Translations under genes and position numbers: made by a program
Notes under the pieces: generated by a model
Seen by the model: only the letters and a program-made list of their open reading frames with translations
The model's database searches: none
Told to the model about the DNA's origin: nothing
In this document: piece by piece, positions 8,195-17,149 of the stretch
How positions within the stretch are numbered: position 1 is the stretch's first letter
How the letters are laid out: each line of letters starts with the position of its first letter
Assembly: GCF_963422335.1 (NCBI RefSeq)
Contig: NZ_OY729424.1
Coordinates: 2,232,001-2,296,000, forward strand
DNA: 64,000 nucleotides
Direction: 5' to 3'
From: an uncultured Roseateles sp.
GTDB lineage: Bacteria; Pseudomonadota; Gammaproteobacteria; Burkholderiales; Burkholderiaceae_C

Positions 8195-11100
8195 TCAGCC
8201 CCGCAGCAGCTCCGCCAGCGCCCGCGCATCCAGCACCGTCGCTTCTTCCTGCCCCTCCAAAATGCCGTCGGCCAGGCCGCGCTTGTCGCGGTGCAGGGCC
8301 AGTATGCTTTCCTCGACCGAGCCGGCGGTCACCAGGCGATAGACGGTGACGGGGCGCTGCTGGCCCATGCGGTGGGCGCGGCCCATGGCCTGGTCTTCGG
8401 CGGCGGGGTTCCACCAGGGATCGACGATCAGCACGTAGTCGGCCATCGTCAGGTTCAGGCCGAAGCCGCCGGCCTTGAGGCTGATCAGGAACAGCTCGCC
8501 CTCGCCCTTCTGGAAGGCGGCCACGCGCCTGGCGCGCTCGGGCGCCGGTGTGCTGCCGTCCAGGTACTGGTAGGCCAGGCCCATGCTGTCCAGGCGCTCG
8601 GCCAAGAGCTTCAGGAAGTCGGTGAACTGGCTGAACACCAGGGCCTTGTGCTGGCCGTCGACCAGCTCGCGGACGATGCGCTCGAACTCGGCCATCTTGG
8701 CGCCGGCCAGACCCAGCTCGGGCGCCACCAGGCGTGGATCGCAGGCGGCGCGGCGCAGGCGCATCAGCTCGGCCAGCACTTGCATCGTGGCCGGCTTGCC
8801 ATCGCTGCCCGCCTGTTTGACGCTGTCCTGCGCATTGCGGCGCAGCGCCTCCAGAAAGCTGCGCTCCTCCGGCCCGGGCTGGACCAGGTGGACGATCTCG
8901 GTGCGCGGCGGCAGGTCTTGCAGCACCTGGGCCTTGGTGCGGCGCAAGAGGAACGGCGAGACCAGCCGACGCAGCCGCGCGCGCACGACCGGGTCCTGCT
9001 GGCGCTCGATGGGCCCGGCGAAGCGCTCGTTGAACTGGGCCGCGCTGCCCAGCAGCCCCGGGTTGATCAGATTCATGATGGACCACAGATCGGACAGGCG
9101 GTTCTCCACCGGCGTGCCCGACAGCGCCAGGCGGAAACCGGCGCTGAATTCGGCCACCGATTTGGCCCGCTTGGTGGCCGCGTTCTTCAGCGCCTGGGCT
9201 TCGTCCATCACAAGGGTGGCCCAGTGCTTGTCGGCAAAACGCTCGCCGTCGATCTGCGCCAGGGCGTAGGAGGCGATCAAGACATCGCCAGGGCCGGCGG
9301 CGGCGATCTGCGCTTCGCGGTCGCCGTCCTCGCCGTACAGGCTGCAGCGCAGGCCCGGCGCGAACTTCTCGCCCTCGGCGAGCCAGTTGGCGCAGACCGA
9401 GGTCGGCGCCAGCACGAGGGCCGGGCCCAGCTCGGCGCGGGCGATCATCACGCCCAGCGTTTGCACCGTCTTGCCCAGGCCCATATCGTCGGCCAGGCAG
9501 GCGCCCAGGCCGGCATGGGCCAGGCGGCTCATCCAGGCATAGCCCTCCAGCTGGTAGTCGCGCAGCTCGGCGCGCAGGCCCGGCGGGGCGGCGGGCTGCA
9601 GCGCGGCGGCCTGGGCCAGGGCATCCATGCGGGCACGCCAGGGCGAGTCGCCCTCGACCTGCATGCCGTCCAGCGTTTCGTCCAGCCAGGAGGCGACGGC
9701 CGTGGGCAGCTGCAGCTGGTCCTTCTTGGTATGCCCCAGCGCATCGAGGTCGCGCAGCTGCTGGCGCAGCTGTTCGCTGAGGGCCAGGTATTGACCGTCG
9801 CCGAGGCTGACGAAGCGGCTGCGCGAGGCCCGCGCCAGCGCGATCAGCTGTTGCAGGCCCAGCACGCGGCTCTCGTCCAGCTGGGCCTGGCCCTGCAGGG
9901 CCAGCCAGTCGCGGCCGCTGGCCACATTGACGGTCAGCGCCGCGCTGGCCAGCGGCTGCACACGCAGCGGCCGGCCCTTGGGCCAGTCCAGCGCGGCCAC
10001 GCCGGGCAGGCCGGGCAGCAGCTCGACGGCATGCAGGGCCTGCTCCGGATCGTCGAGCAGCCAGGGCGCGTCGGCGCCCAGCTCGGGGTCGAGAAAGGGC
10101 AGGGCATCGAGCACAGTCAGGCGATGGGCTTGCTCGGCAGCGAGATCGCGCTCGGTGGCCAGGCTCAGGCCCTCGTGCATGCACATCAGCCGGGCGCGGC
10201 CCAGACCCGGCGTGACGGCGGGACCGAAGTTGCCGAACGGCTGCGCCACCAGCTGCAGCTGCAGGCCCTCGCCCAGCGGGCTCAGGCGCGCGCGCAGGCG
10301 GCTGTCACCGCTCACCAGCTGGCCGGCGGCGGCATCGCTGTGCAGCTGGAAATGGCCGCTCAGCACCTGCAGCGCCGCGCCCAGCTCGGCCGTGGCCTCG
10401 GCGGGCACGGCCCAGCCCTGCGAGACCAGCTCGGCCACACGGCGCTGCGCGGCGCTGATGCGTATCAGCCGCGCCTGCTGCGGCCCGTCGCGCAGCAGGC
10501 GGATGCTGTTGCGCTTCTCGACCTCCACCTCGTAATTGCTGCCCAGCCAGTCGGTGGTTCGGGGTGGCTCAGAGGCGACCAAGGACGGGTGGATGGAGAA
10601 CTCGAACTGCTCGCGACCCTCGGCGCCGGCCTTCTTCAGCACCTCGAGCTCGGGTTGCGCCTCGACCAGCTCGACCCACTGGCCCGGCGTGTCGGCAAAC
10701 ATCACGCCTGGGTGGCCGACCAGCGCAATCGCCGCCTGGCTGACGTCGATCTGGTAGGTGGTGCTGGCACCGTAGGCCGGGCGCTCGACATGGCGCAGCA
10801 CCACGCTGTCGCGGGCCAGCAGGGTGCTGCTCTTCTTCAGCTTGGCCCAGCCGACCGATTTCAGCTTCAGCTGGCCGCGGGCGCCCAGGCTGCGCTCCAG
10901 CGCCGCGATGTCCTGCACACGGCCCTGGGCGTCGAGCTCCAGCTGCCAGGCCAGCTCGATCTGGGCGGCGGCTGTCTTGGGCGCCGCAACTTCATCCAGC
11001 ACGGCGATCGCCGCCAGTGCATCGCGCCAGGCCTCGCGCGGGCCGCCGAGAAAGCTGACCGGCTGCGGGCGCTGGCCCTGCTCCAGGCGGACCGGCCCCA

Positions 11101-12364
11101 GTTCGAGCGCTTCTGCCGCGACCGCGACCAGGGCCGCCAGCCAGTGCTGCTGCAGCGCCTGCAAGCGGCTGGCCACGGCCTGCACGGCGGGCGCCTCCCA
11201 GCCCGACGCCTCGCGGCCGAGCCAGGCGGCCAGCAGCAGGCGGTTGCAGGCGGCGTCCAGCACATGCTCGCGGGCCTCCAGGCCGGGGATGAAGGCCAGC
11301 GCGGCGTCGTCGGGGCTTTCCTCGCCCAGGCGCACGCCGATTCCATGGGCCCACAGCCCCCACCATTCGAAGGCGGTGGGTTTGCGCGAGCCCGATTCGG
11401 CGATGCAGAACTTGCGCGCCGCCTCCCACAGCTTGGGGCTGTCCTGGGCCAGCAGGCTCAGCACGTACAGGCGTCCATGGTTCTGTCCCAGCACGCCGCG
11501 GCGCAGGCCGCGCTTCTTGCGCAGGTCGACCAGCGCCTGCTCGTAGCGCGCGGCGGCCTCGGGCCAGCGACCATTCAGCATCAGCTTCGCCGCCTCGAAG
11601 GGGCTGGCCTCGATGCTGTCCAGGCCGTTCAGCAGCTGATCGAGCAGCGGCAGGTCCAGCGCTTGCAGCGCATCGTCGGCCAGGCGGCTGCGCAACGCCG
11701 GCGCCAGTGTGTCAGGGGCGCTGTGGAACTGCTGCAAGAGCCAGTCGTGCAGCATCAGGCCCGGTGCCGAGCCTGGCGGCAGCAGGGCCAGCAGCTGGCC
11801 CAGCACCTGGTCGCGCAGGGCGGGGTCCATGGCCGCGACGACCTCGGGCAGCCAGGGCCGCAGCAGGGCGGGCACCAGCAGGGCCTCGTCGGACAGATCG
11901 AGCAGCAGGCCGTCCAGCAGGCGCTGATACTCCGCCAGCGCAAGCCCCGAGGCCAGCAGCAGGCGCAGCAGGCTCAGCCGCTCGTCGGCATTGCGAAAGC
12001 TCAGCCAGCCGGGCAGGCGCTCGATATCGCCATGGCCACCGCCCAGCACCCAGACCATCACCCGCCAGTAGCGCGCCGCCTCGGGGCGCAGCAGCAGGGC
12101 CTGCAGGCGCTCGGCATGGCGCTGGGTGTCCGCGGCATAGCCCTTGCCGTAGTGCTGGGCAATCGCACCGGCGCCCATCAGCGCTTGCAGGCCCTGCGTC
12201 ACATCGGCAGGCTCGAAGGCCCCGCCATCGCGCCGCTGCCAGCCCAGCGCGCCCAGCCACAGGCTCAGGCCGGTGGCGCCGCGCGTGCCGCCGAGCAGCA
12301 GCAGGGCGTCGAGCACGGTGTCGGTATCGGAACGGGGCTTGGCGGTGGAGAGCAACGGGGTCAT
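8195..12364 (-). CDS. SNF2-family ATPase (RapA/HepA-like helicase), very long N-terminus
   Basis: Superfamily 2 DNA-dependent ATPase, 1389 aa. The last 450 residues form the SNF2 motor: Walker A DDMGLGKTVQTL (near residue 960), DEAQ box VMDEAQALKN (near 1050), SGTPVENRLSDLWSIM, and the helicase C lobe with VFSQFTDFLKLL, GGFGLNLT and GRAHRMGQQRPV. The first 900 residues have no motif I recognise; they are Leu/Ala-rich, probably helical and repeat-like, and differ from the RapA N-terminus. There is no visible SWIM zinc motif. It lies 40 bp downstream of the CHASE2 kinase gene on the same strand, so co-transcription is possible. Likely roles are transcription recycling, repair or defence; the sequence does not decide. 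Confidence 0.85.
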   Translation of the reverse strand: MTPLLSTAKPRSDTDTVLDALLLLGGTRGATGLSLWLGALGWQRRDGGAFEPADVTQGLQALMGAGAIAQHYGKGYAADTQRHAERLQALLLRPEAARYWRVMVWVLGGGHGDIERLPGWLSFRNADERLSLLRLLLASGLALAEYQRLLDGLLLDLSDEALLVPALLRPWLPEVVAAMDPALRDQVLGQLLALLPPGSAPGLMLHDWLLQQFHSAPDTLAPALRSRLADDALQALDLPLLDQLLNGLDSIEASPFEAAKLMLNGRWPEAAARYEQALVDLRKKRGLRRGVLGQNHGRLYVLSLLAQDSPKLWEAARKFCIAESGSRKPTAFEWWGLWAHGIGVRLGEESPDDAALAFIPGLEAREHVLDAACNRLLLAAWLGREASGWEAPAVQAVASRLQALQQHWLAALVAVAAEALELGPVRLEQGQRPQPVSFLGGPREAWRDALAAIAVLDEVAAPKTAAAQIELAWQLELDAQGRVQDIAALERSLGARGQLKLKSVGWAKLKKSSTLLARDSVVLRHVERPAYGASTTYQIDVSQAAIALVGHPGVMFADTPGQWVELVEAQPELEVLKKAGAEGREQFEFSIHPSLVASEPPRTTDWLGSNYEVEVEKRNSIRLLRDGPQQARLIRISAAQRRVAELVSQGWAVPAEATAELGAALQVLSGHFQLHSDAAAGQLVSGDSRLRARLSPLGEGLQLQLVAQPFGNFGPAVTPGLGRARLMCMHEGLSLATERDLAAEQAHRLTVLDALPFLDPELGADAPWLLDDPEQALHAVELLPGLPGVAALDWPKGRPLRVQPLASAALTVNVASGRDWLALQGQAQLDESRVLGLQQLIALARASRSRFVSLGDGQYLALSEQLRQQLRDLDALGHTKKDQLQLPTAVASWLDETLDGMQVEGDSPWRARMDALAQAAALQPAAPPGLRAELRDYQLEGYAWMSRLAHAGLGACLADDMGLGKTVQTLGVMIARAELGPALVLAPTSVCANWLAEGEKFAPGLRCSLYGEDGDREAQIAAAGPGDVLIASYALAQIDGERFADKHWATLVMDEAQALKNAATKRAKSVAEFSAGFRLALSGTPVENRLSDLWSIMNLINPGLLGSAAQFNERFAGPIERQQDPVVRARLRRLVSPFLLRRTKAQVLQDLPPRTEIVHLVQPGPEERSFLEALRRNAQDSVKQAGSDGKPATMQVLAELMRLRRAACDPRLVAPELGLAGAKMAEFERIVRELVDGQHKALVFSQFTDFLKLLAERLDSMGLAYQYLDGSTPAPERARRVAAFQKGEGELFLISLKAGGFGLNLTMADYVLIVDPWWNPAAEDQAMGRAHRMGQQRPVTVYRLVTAGSVEESILALHRDKRGLADGILEGQEEATVLDARALAELLRG

Positions 12365-12404
12365 GGCGGGGCGTGGAGCGAGCCCGCGAGTATGCCGGCT
12401 CGCC

Positions 12405-15230
12405 TCAGGGGCGTCCCATTCCCGACCAGCGCAAGACCGTGGCCACCAGATCGCGGGCCACCACCGGCTTGGTCAGGAAGTCGTTCATGCCGGCGGCCAG
12501 GCAGGTGGCGCGGTCTTCGGCAAAGGCATTGGCGGTCAGCGCGACGATGGGCACGTGCCGGCCGCGCGGCCCGGCGGCGCCGCTGCGCAGGCGCCGCGTC
12601 ACCTCCAGGCCATCCATATCGGGCATCTGCCAGTCCATCAGCAGCAGGTCGAATTCCTGCTCGTTGACCAGCTGCAGCGCCGTCTGCCCATCGCCGGCGA
12701 TCAGGGTCTGGAAACCGGCCTGGTTGAGCATGGCCGAGACAATGGTCTGGTTCACCAGATCGTCCTCGACGATCAGGATGCGGCTGGGCACCGGGGCGGG
12801 CGCCGCAGCCGGCCTTTCGGTCGCCAGGCGCGGCACGGCGCCGAAGCGGCTCACCAGCTGGGCGCGCAGCACCGGCTTGATCAGGCTGCGCGGTAGGCGG
12901 AACTGCTCGCGGGCGGCGTCGGCGCGGTACCAGTCGGCCTGCGTCATGCCTATCACCCGCTCCGGATTCAGCCAGGGCTCGGCGGCTTCCAGCAGTGGCA
13001 GGCCCAGCGGGCTGTCGGCGCTGACCAGCAGCCAGGACGGTTGCCGGTGCGGCGGCACGCCCTCGAACAGCGCCCGCAGCTGCGGCGCCGTGCTGCAGGC
13101 CAGCGGCTCGCAACCCATGCGCTGCAGCAGGCTGGTCAGGCCTTCGGCCGAGGGCGGATGTGGCTCGAAGAAGGCCACCCGCAGGCCCAGCGGCGCCGGC
13201 TCGGCGACGGGCTCGGTGGCCAGCGGCAGCGGCAGGGCGACGCTGAACACCGAACCCTGGCCCGGGGTGCTGCGCACCGCTATCTGCCCGCCCATGTTCA
13301 GCACCACGCGGCGGCAGATCGTCAGCCCCAGGCCCGAACCGCCAAAGCGTTTCTTGGTGCCGGCATCGGCCTGGCGGAAGGGCTCGAACACGCGGGCCAG
13401 CGCGGCCTCGTCCATGCCTATGCCGGTGTCGCTGATCTCGAAGCGCAGCTGTTCGGGGCCGCCTTCACCTGCTCCGATGCGCAGCACCACCTCGCCGCGC
13501 AGCGTGAACTTGACCGCGTTGCCCAGCAGATTCAGCAGGACCTGGCGCAACCGCGCTGCGTCGCCGTGGCGCCAGGCACCCAGCTCGGGCGCCAGGATGC
13601 AGGCCATCTGCACGCCCTTGCCGCGCGCCGGTACGGCGGCGGTGGCCACGGCTGCCTCGACGCAATCGGCCAGATTGAAGTCGCTGGTGCTGAGTTCCAG
13701 CACGCCGGCCTCGATGCGCGCCAGATCGAGCACGCTGTCAATCATGTCCAGCAGGCTGGCGCCGCTGAAGCGGATGATGTCCACCAGCTCCTGGCGGCGC
13801 TGCGGGTCCTCGCCCTGGTCCTGCAGCAACTGGGCGGCGCCGATCACGCCGTTCAGCGGCGTGCGCAGCTCGTGGCTCATATTGGCCAGGAACTCGGTCT
13901 TGGCGCGGTTGGCGGCCTCGGCCATCGCCCGCTGCTGGGCCAGCACCTGGTTCTGCGCCTGGGTGTGGCGCTGCTGGGCCAGCGCCGCCAGCAGGCCGCC
14001 GCTGGCAATCAGCAGCAGCGGTGGCAGCGGCTGGGTCTGCCATTGCAGCCAGGCCAGCGCACCCAGGCTCAGGCCCGAGACCGCCAGCAGAGCCAGGCCG
14101 GCAGCGAAGGCGTCGTGGCGGAACGATGGCCGCCCACGCCGCCACAGATTCATCACCGGCAACAGGGCCACCGCCAGCAGCAGGCCGTCGCCCGCCCAGC
14201 CCGGCGGGTGCAGGATGCGGCCCTCGCGCAGCTGGGCATAGGCCAGGGCCAGCCAGGCGGTGCCGGAGAACTGGCCGGCCGGCGTCATCACGCCATCGCC
14301 CGACAGCGCACTGCTGCCGATGAAGACGATGCGGTCCTTGAACGCCGCCCGGGTCGGCAGATCGCTGACGCTGCCCAGCGGCGTGCCCAGCGCGGCCTGG
14401 GCCAGCAGGCCGAAGGGCAGCACGGTGAGCTGGTGCGCGTTGGAGGGCAGGGCGATGGCGGCGGCGCCGGTCTCGTCCACCGGCCAGTCACGGTTCTTGA
14501 CCAGGAAGCGGCCGGGCCGGTAGACCGGTTCGCTCTCGGCCTGCAGCTGCAGATGCACGGCCACCGGCAGGGCCGGCAGCACACGGCTGGCGCCAAAGGC
14601 CTCGACCTGGTGCAGCACCGGCAGGCGGCGCAGCAGGCCGTCGGTGTCCAGCGGGGTCGAGACCATGCCCAGCGGTGCCACCAGCAGCGGCTCGGCGGGC
14701 AGCAGCAGGCCCGGCCAGCGCATCGCCGGTGTGCCATCGACGGCCGGGCGCGACACCCGTTCCAGCCGCTGCGCCTGGGCCGACTCTGTCTCCAGCGGCT
14801 GCAGCAGGCTGCGGGCGGCCAGCAGCACCGGCGCGCCGGGGGCCTGCAAGGCCTGGCGCAGCGCGGCATCGCCCTCGCGCTCGTCGGCGAAAACGATGTT
14901 GAGGGCGATCAGCCGCGCCCCGGCCTCGCGCAGGTAGTTGATGACCAGGGCATAGGCGTCGCGCCGGTAGGGCCAGGCGCCCAGATAGGGCTTGAGCTGC
15001 TGCAGCGAGGCCTCGTCGATGTCCACCACCACCAGGTCCTGCAGCGCCGAGGGGCGGGCCAAGGTGCGCGTTTGCGCGTCGGCCAGCCAGTCGGCTGCGT
15101 TGCGCTGCCAGGGGCTGAGCCACAGCAGGGCCGTCAGCAACAGGGCGCCCAGCGGCACCCAGGCCAGGCCCAGCCGCGACAGCGCGGGCGAGGGCGATGC
15201 GAAAGCAGCTGGACCCTCGGGCTCGCGCAT
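12405..15230 (-). CDS. CHASE2-domain hybrid histidine kinase / response regulator
   Basis: Membrane sensor kinase of 941 aa. One N-terminal transmembrane segment is followed by a large periplasmic CHASE2 domain (VVDIDEASLQQLKPYLGAWP), then a cluster of membrane helices and a coiled coil. HisKA has its His near residue 453 (FLANMSHELRTPLNGV). The HATPase shows DTGIGMDEA and GSGLGLTI. A first receiver-like domain looks degenerate: the strand that should hold the phospho-Asp reads LLVSADSPLG. The last domain is a full receiver (ILIVEDD, LLMDWQMPDMDG, then the TKP lysine). The start is ATG 15230, 11 bp after the stop of the fecR-like gene; an earlier start (15284) would overlap that gene. CHASE2/FecR pairs are common in Betaproteobacteria; the signal is unknown. 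Confidence 0.88.
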   Translation of the reverse strand: MREPEGPAAFASPSPALSRLGLAWVPLGALLLTALLWLSPWQRNAADWLADAQTRTLARPSALQDLVVVDIDEASLQQLKPYLGAWPYRRDAYALVINYLREAGARLIALNIVFADEREGDAALRQALQAPGAPVLLAARSLLQPLETESAQAQRLERVSRPAVDGTPAMRWPGLLLPAEPLLVAPLGMVSTPLDTDGLLRRLPVLHQVEAFGASRVLPALPVAVHLQLQAESEPVYRPGRFLVKNRDWPVDETGAAAIALPSNAHQLTVLPFGLLAQAALGTPLGSVSDLPTRAAFKDRIVFIGSSALSGDGVMTPAGQFSGTAWLALAYAQLREGRILHPPGWAGDGLLLAVALLPVMNLWRRGRPSFRHDAFAAGLALLAVSGLSLGALAWLQWQTQPLPPLLLIASGGLLAALAQQRHTQAQNQVLAQQRAMAEAANRAKTEFLANMSHELRTPLNGVIGAAQLLQDQGEDPQRRQELVDIIRFSGASLLDMIDSVLDLARIEAGVLELSTSDFNLADCVEAAVATAAVPARGKGVQMACILAPELGAWRHGDAARLRQVLLNLLGNAVKFTLRGEVVLRIGAGEGGPEQLRFEISDTGIGMDEAALARVFEPFRQADAGTKKRFGGSGLGLTICRRVVLNMGGQIAVRSTPGQGSVFSVALPLPLATEPVAEPAPLGLRVAFFEPHPPSAEGLTSLLQRMGCEPLACSTAPQLRALFEGVPPHRQPSWLLVSADSPLGLPLLEAAEPWLNPERVIGMTQADWYRADAAREQFRLPRSLIKPVLRAQLVSRFGAVPRLATERPAAAPAPVPSRILIVEDDLVNQTIVSAMLNQAGFQTLIAGDGQTALQLVNEQEFDLLLMDWQMPDMDGLEVTRRLRSGAAGPRGRHVPIVALTANAFAEDRATCLAAGMNDFLTKPVVARDLVATVLRWSGMGRP

Positions 15231-15241
15231 GGGCAAGGGGC

Positions 15242-16903
15242 TTACAGCGCCAGCAGCAGGAGCAGCAGCGGTGCCGCCATCCACCAGGGCGAGCGCGGGA
15301 TGGTGATCTGCTGCGTGCCGCCGAACGGGCCGACAAAGCCGTCGGCGTCGATGCTGCGCACGCGCAGGAAGTAGTTGCCGGCTGGCGGCTTGGCCAGCGT
15401 GATCTGGTGCTCGCCGCTGGACTGCTGCTGCAGCACCTGGGTGAACTCGGCGTCGGCCGCGAGCTGGAATTCGAAGCGGGTGCCGGGCTCCTGGGCCTGC
15501 CAGCTCAGGCGCAGCTGGTCGCCGCTGATCTGCGGCGGCTCCAGCGCCGGGCTGGGCGGGATGGGCTTCTGGGTGAAGGGCTGCACATCGCTGAAGGGGC
15601 CGTGGTCACCGTCGGCGCGGATGCTGGCCACGCGCCAGTGGTAGCTGCCGGGCGCCAGCGCGAGGCGGTGCTCGGTGGCCGTGACATCGGCGAGGTCCAG
15701 CTGCGGGCGGGAGAAGTCGGCGCTGTCGGACAGCTGCAGGTGATAGCGGGCGGCAGCTGTGGCGCGCGTCCAGGCCAGGGTGGCGCTGTCGCCGTAGACC
15801 TTGGCATTGGGGGCCGGCTGGCTGATGAAGGGCGGCTCCGGGCGGGCCTTCAGTCTGAAGGCCTGGCCGGCGTCCAGCCCCTCCAGCCCGTTGGCGGCGA
15901 TGCCACGCACGCGCAGCCGGTAGTTGCCGTCGGGCAGATCGACCCAGCGCGCGGCTGGCAGATCGAAGCGGCCGTCCAGCAACAGGCCGCCGTCGGCCTC
16001 GATGACCTGGGCACGGTAGGCCGACGCGCCGTCCAGCGCCGGCCAGGCGAAGCGCAGCGGCACCCGCTCCAACAGGGCCGGCAGGCCCTGCAGTGAGGGT
16101 GCGGGCAGCAGCTTGCTCGGCACCCCCGGCGCCTGGCCGGCCTGGGCGCGCAGGCCGTAACCGGCCTCGACCACACGTTCAGCACCCGGCTTGACACTGC
16201 CGTCGCCGGCCGCCACCTTGCCCTCCAGCACCTCGAGGCTGGCACCCTGGGCATCGGCCTGGGCGCGGAAATCGGTGCCGCGCACGCCCAGGGTGACGGT
16301 GGGCGTCCTGATCTGGTAGCTGCGCAGGCCACCGGCACGCGGCAGCACCTGCGAGTCCAGGCTGCCCTGCTGCAGCTGCAGCCGGGTGTCATGCACCTCG
16401 CTCTGGCCGTAGACCATCAGCCGCTCCAGCAACAGCTGAGTCTGCGGGCGCACCAGCAGGCGCGAGCCGTCGGCGAAGCGCAGCGTCAGTGAACCGTCGG
16501 CCGGCGCCTGCAGAGCATCGCCGCTGCGCAGCTTGTCGCCCACCGCCACCCAGCCGGCCGGCGCCTGGCCGCGCTGCAGCCCGACCTGGCCCTGCAGATG
16601 GACGACTTCGGCCACGGTGGCATCCTGCCGCAGCCAGGCCACCGGCATGCGCAGGCTGCTGCCCGGCATCAGCCGGCGCGGATTGGCCACATGGTTGAGT
16701 TTTTGCAGGCCGCGCCAGTCGGCCGGTGACTGCAGAAAACGCTGCTGCAGGTCGATCAAGGTGTCGCCCGGAGCCACCCGGTAGACCCAGTCGCCGGCCG
16801 GTGCTGGCGGCTCGGCGGCCAGCGCCGGCGGTGAGGCATGCAGGCCGCCGCCTGCGATCAGCACAAGACCGAAGAAGGTGCGCGTGGTGAGGCTCGAAGA
16901 CAT
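15242..16903 (-). CDS. LysM-FecR-domain cell-envelope protein with fibronectin-like repeats
   Basis: Secreted envelope protein of 553 aa. The signal peptide (about 1-30, ending in ALAAEP) is followed by a LysM motif (YRVAPGDTLIDLQQRFL, about 40-90) that should bind peptidoglycan. A FecR-type domain comes next (about 95-250: GDALQAPADGSLTLRFADGS, later LGVRGTDFRA), then about three fibronectin-III-like repeats. It ends in a hydrophobic stretch (WWMAAPLLLLLLAL) with no following positive tail, like a C-terminal membrane anchor. ATG 16903 was chosen because it begins the signal peptide; the frame is open further upstream but not signal-like. It precedes the CHASE2 kinase by 11 bp, so it probably supplies or shapes that kinase's envelope signal. 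It is not the classical FecR anti-sigma factor. Confidence 0.82.
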   Translation of the reverse strand: MSSSLTTRTFFGLVLIAGGGLHASPPALAAEPPAPAGDWVYRVAPGDTLIDLQQRFLQSPADWRGLQKLNHVANPRRLMPGSSLRMPVAWLRQDATVAEVVHLQGQVGLQRGQAPAGWVAVGDKLRSGDALQAPADGSLTLRFADGSRLLVRPQTQLLLERLMVYGQSEVHDTRLQLQQGSLDSQVLPRAGGLRSYQIRTPTVTLGVRGTDFRAQADAQGASLEVLEGKVAAGDGSVKPGAERVVEAGYGLRAQAGQAPGVPSKLLPAPSLQGLPALLERVPLRFAWPALDGASAYRAQVIEADGGLLLDGRFDLPAARWVDLPDGNYRLRVRGIAANGLEGLDAGQAFRLKARPEPPFISQPAPNAKVYGDSATLAWTRATAAARYHLQLSDSADFSRPQLDLADVTATEHRLALAPGSYHWRVASIRADGDHGPFSDVQPFTQKPIPPSPALEPPQISGDQLRLSWQAQEPGTRFEFQLAADAEFTQVLQQQSSGEHQITLAKPPAGNYFLRVRSIDADGFVGPFGGTQQITIPRSPWWMAAPLLLLLLAL

Positions 16904-17149
16904 GAGTGGCGACCCTGAAAAGCGACACAGACCCAGCCCACGGTCCGCTCTGCGCCCAACCGCGGGCGACGACAGGTGCGGGGAAATAGTAACCGAGGCG
17001 AACCCCCGCAGCGCGTCCGTAATGAGCTCCGGTCTTGATCCGCGTGGGTGGCAGGGGTCAGGTCGAGCCCGTTGTGTGGCGAAAAAGCGCCCACCTCGGG
17101 TGCATAACGGCCTATGCTTGAACAGCGTCAACTCTGGAAAGTCACCAGC

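Noticed and set aside
8177..12667. Very long open frame on the + strand opposite the SNF2 gene
   Set aside because: It is a mirror of the minus-strand gene in GC-rich DNA: Gln/Ala/Arg-rich, with no motif, ribosome site or promoter, while the minus strand has a full SNF2 motor.
15242..16903. FecR anti-sigma factor for iron uptake
   Set aside because: LysM and fibronectin-like repeats and a CHASE2 kinase neighbour, with no ECF sigma gene, point to a different role.
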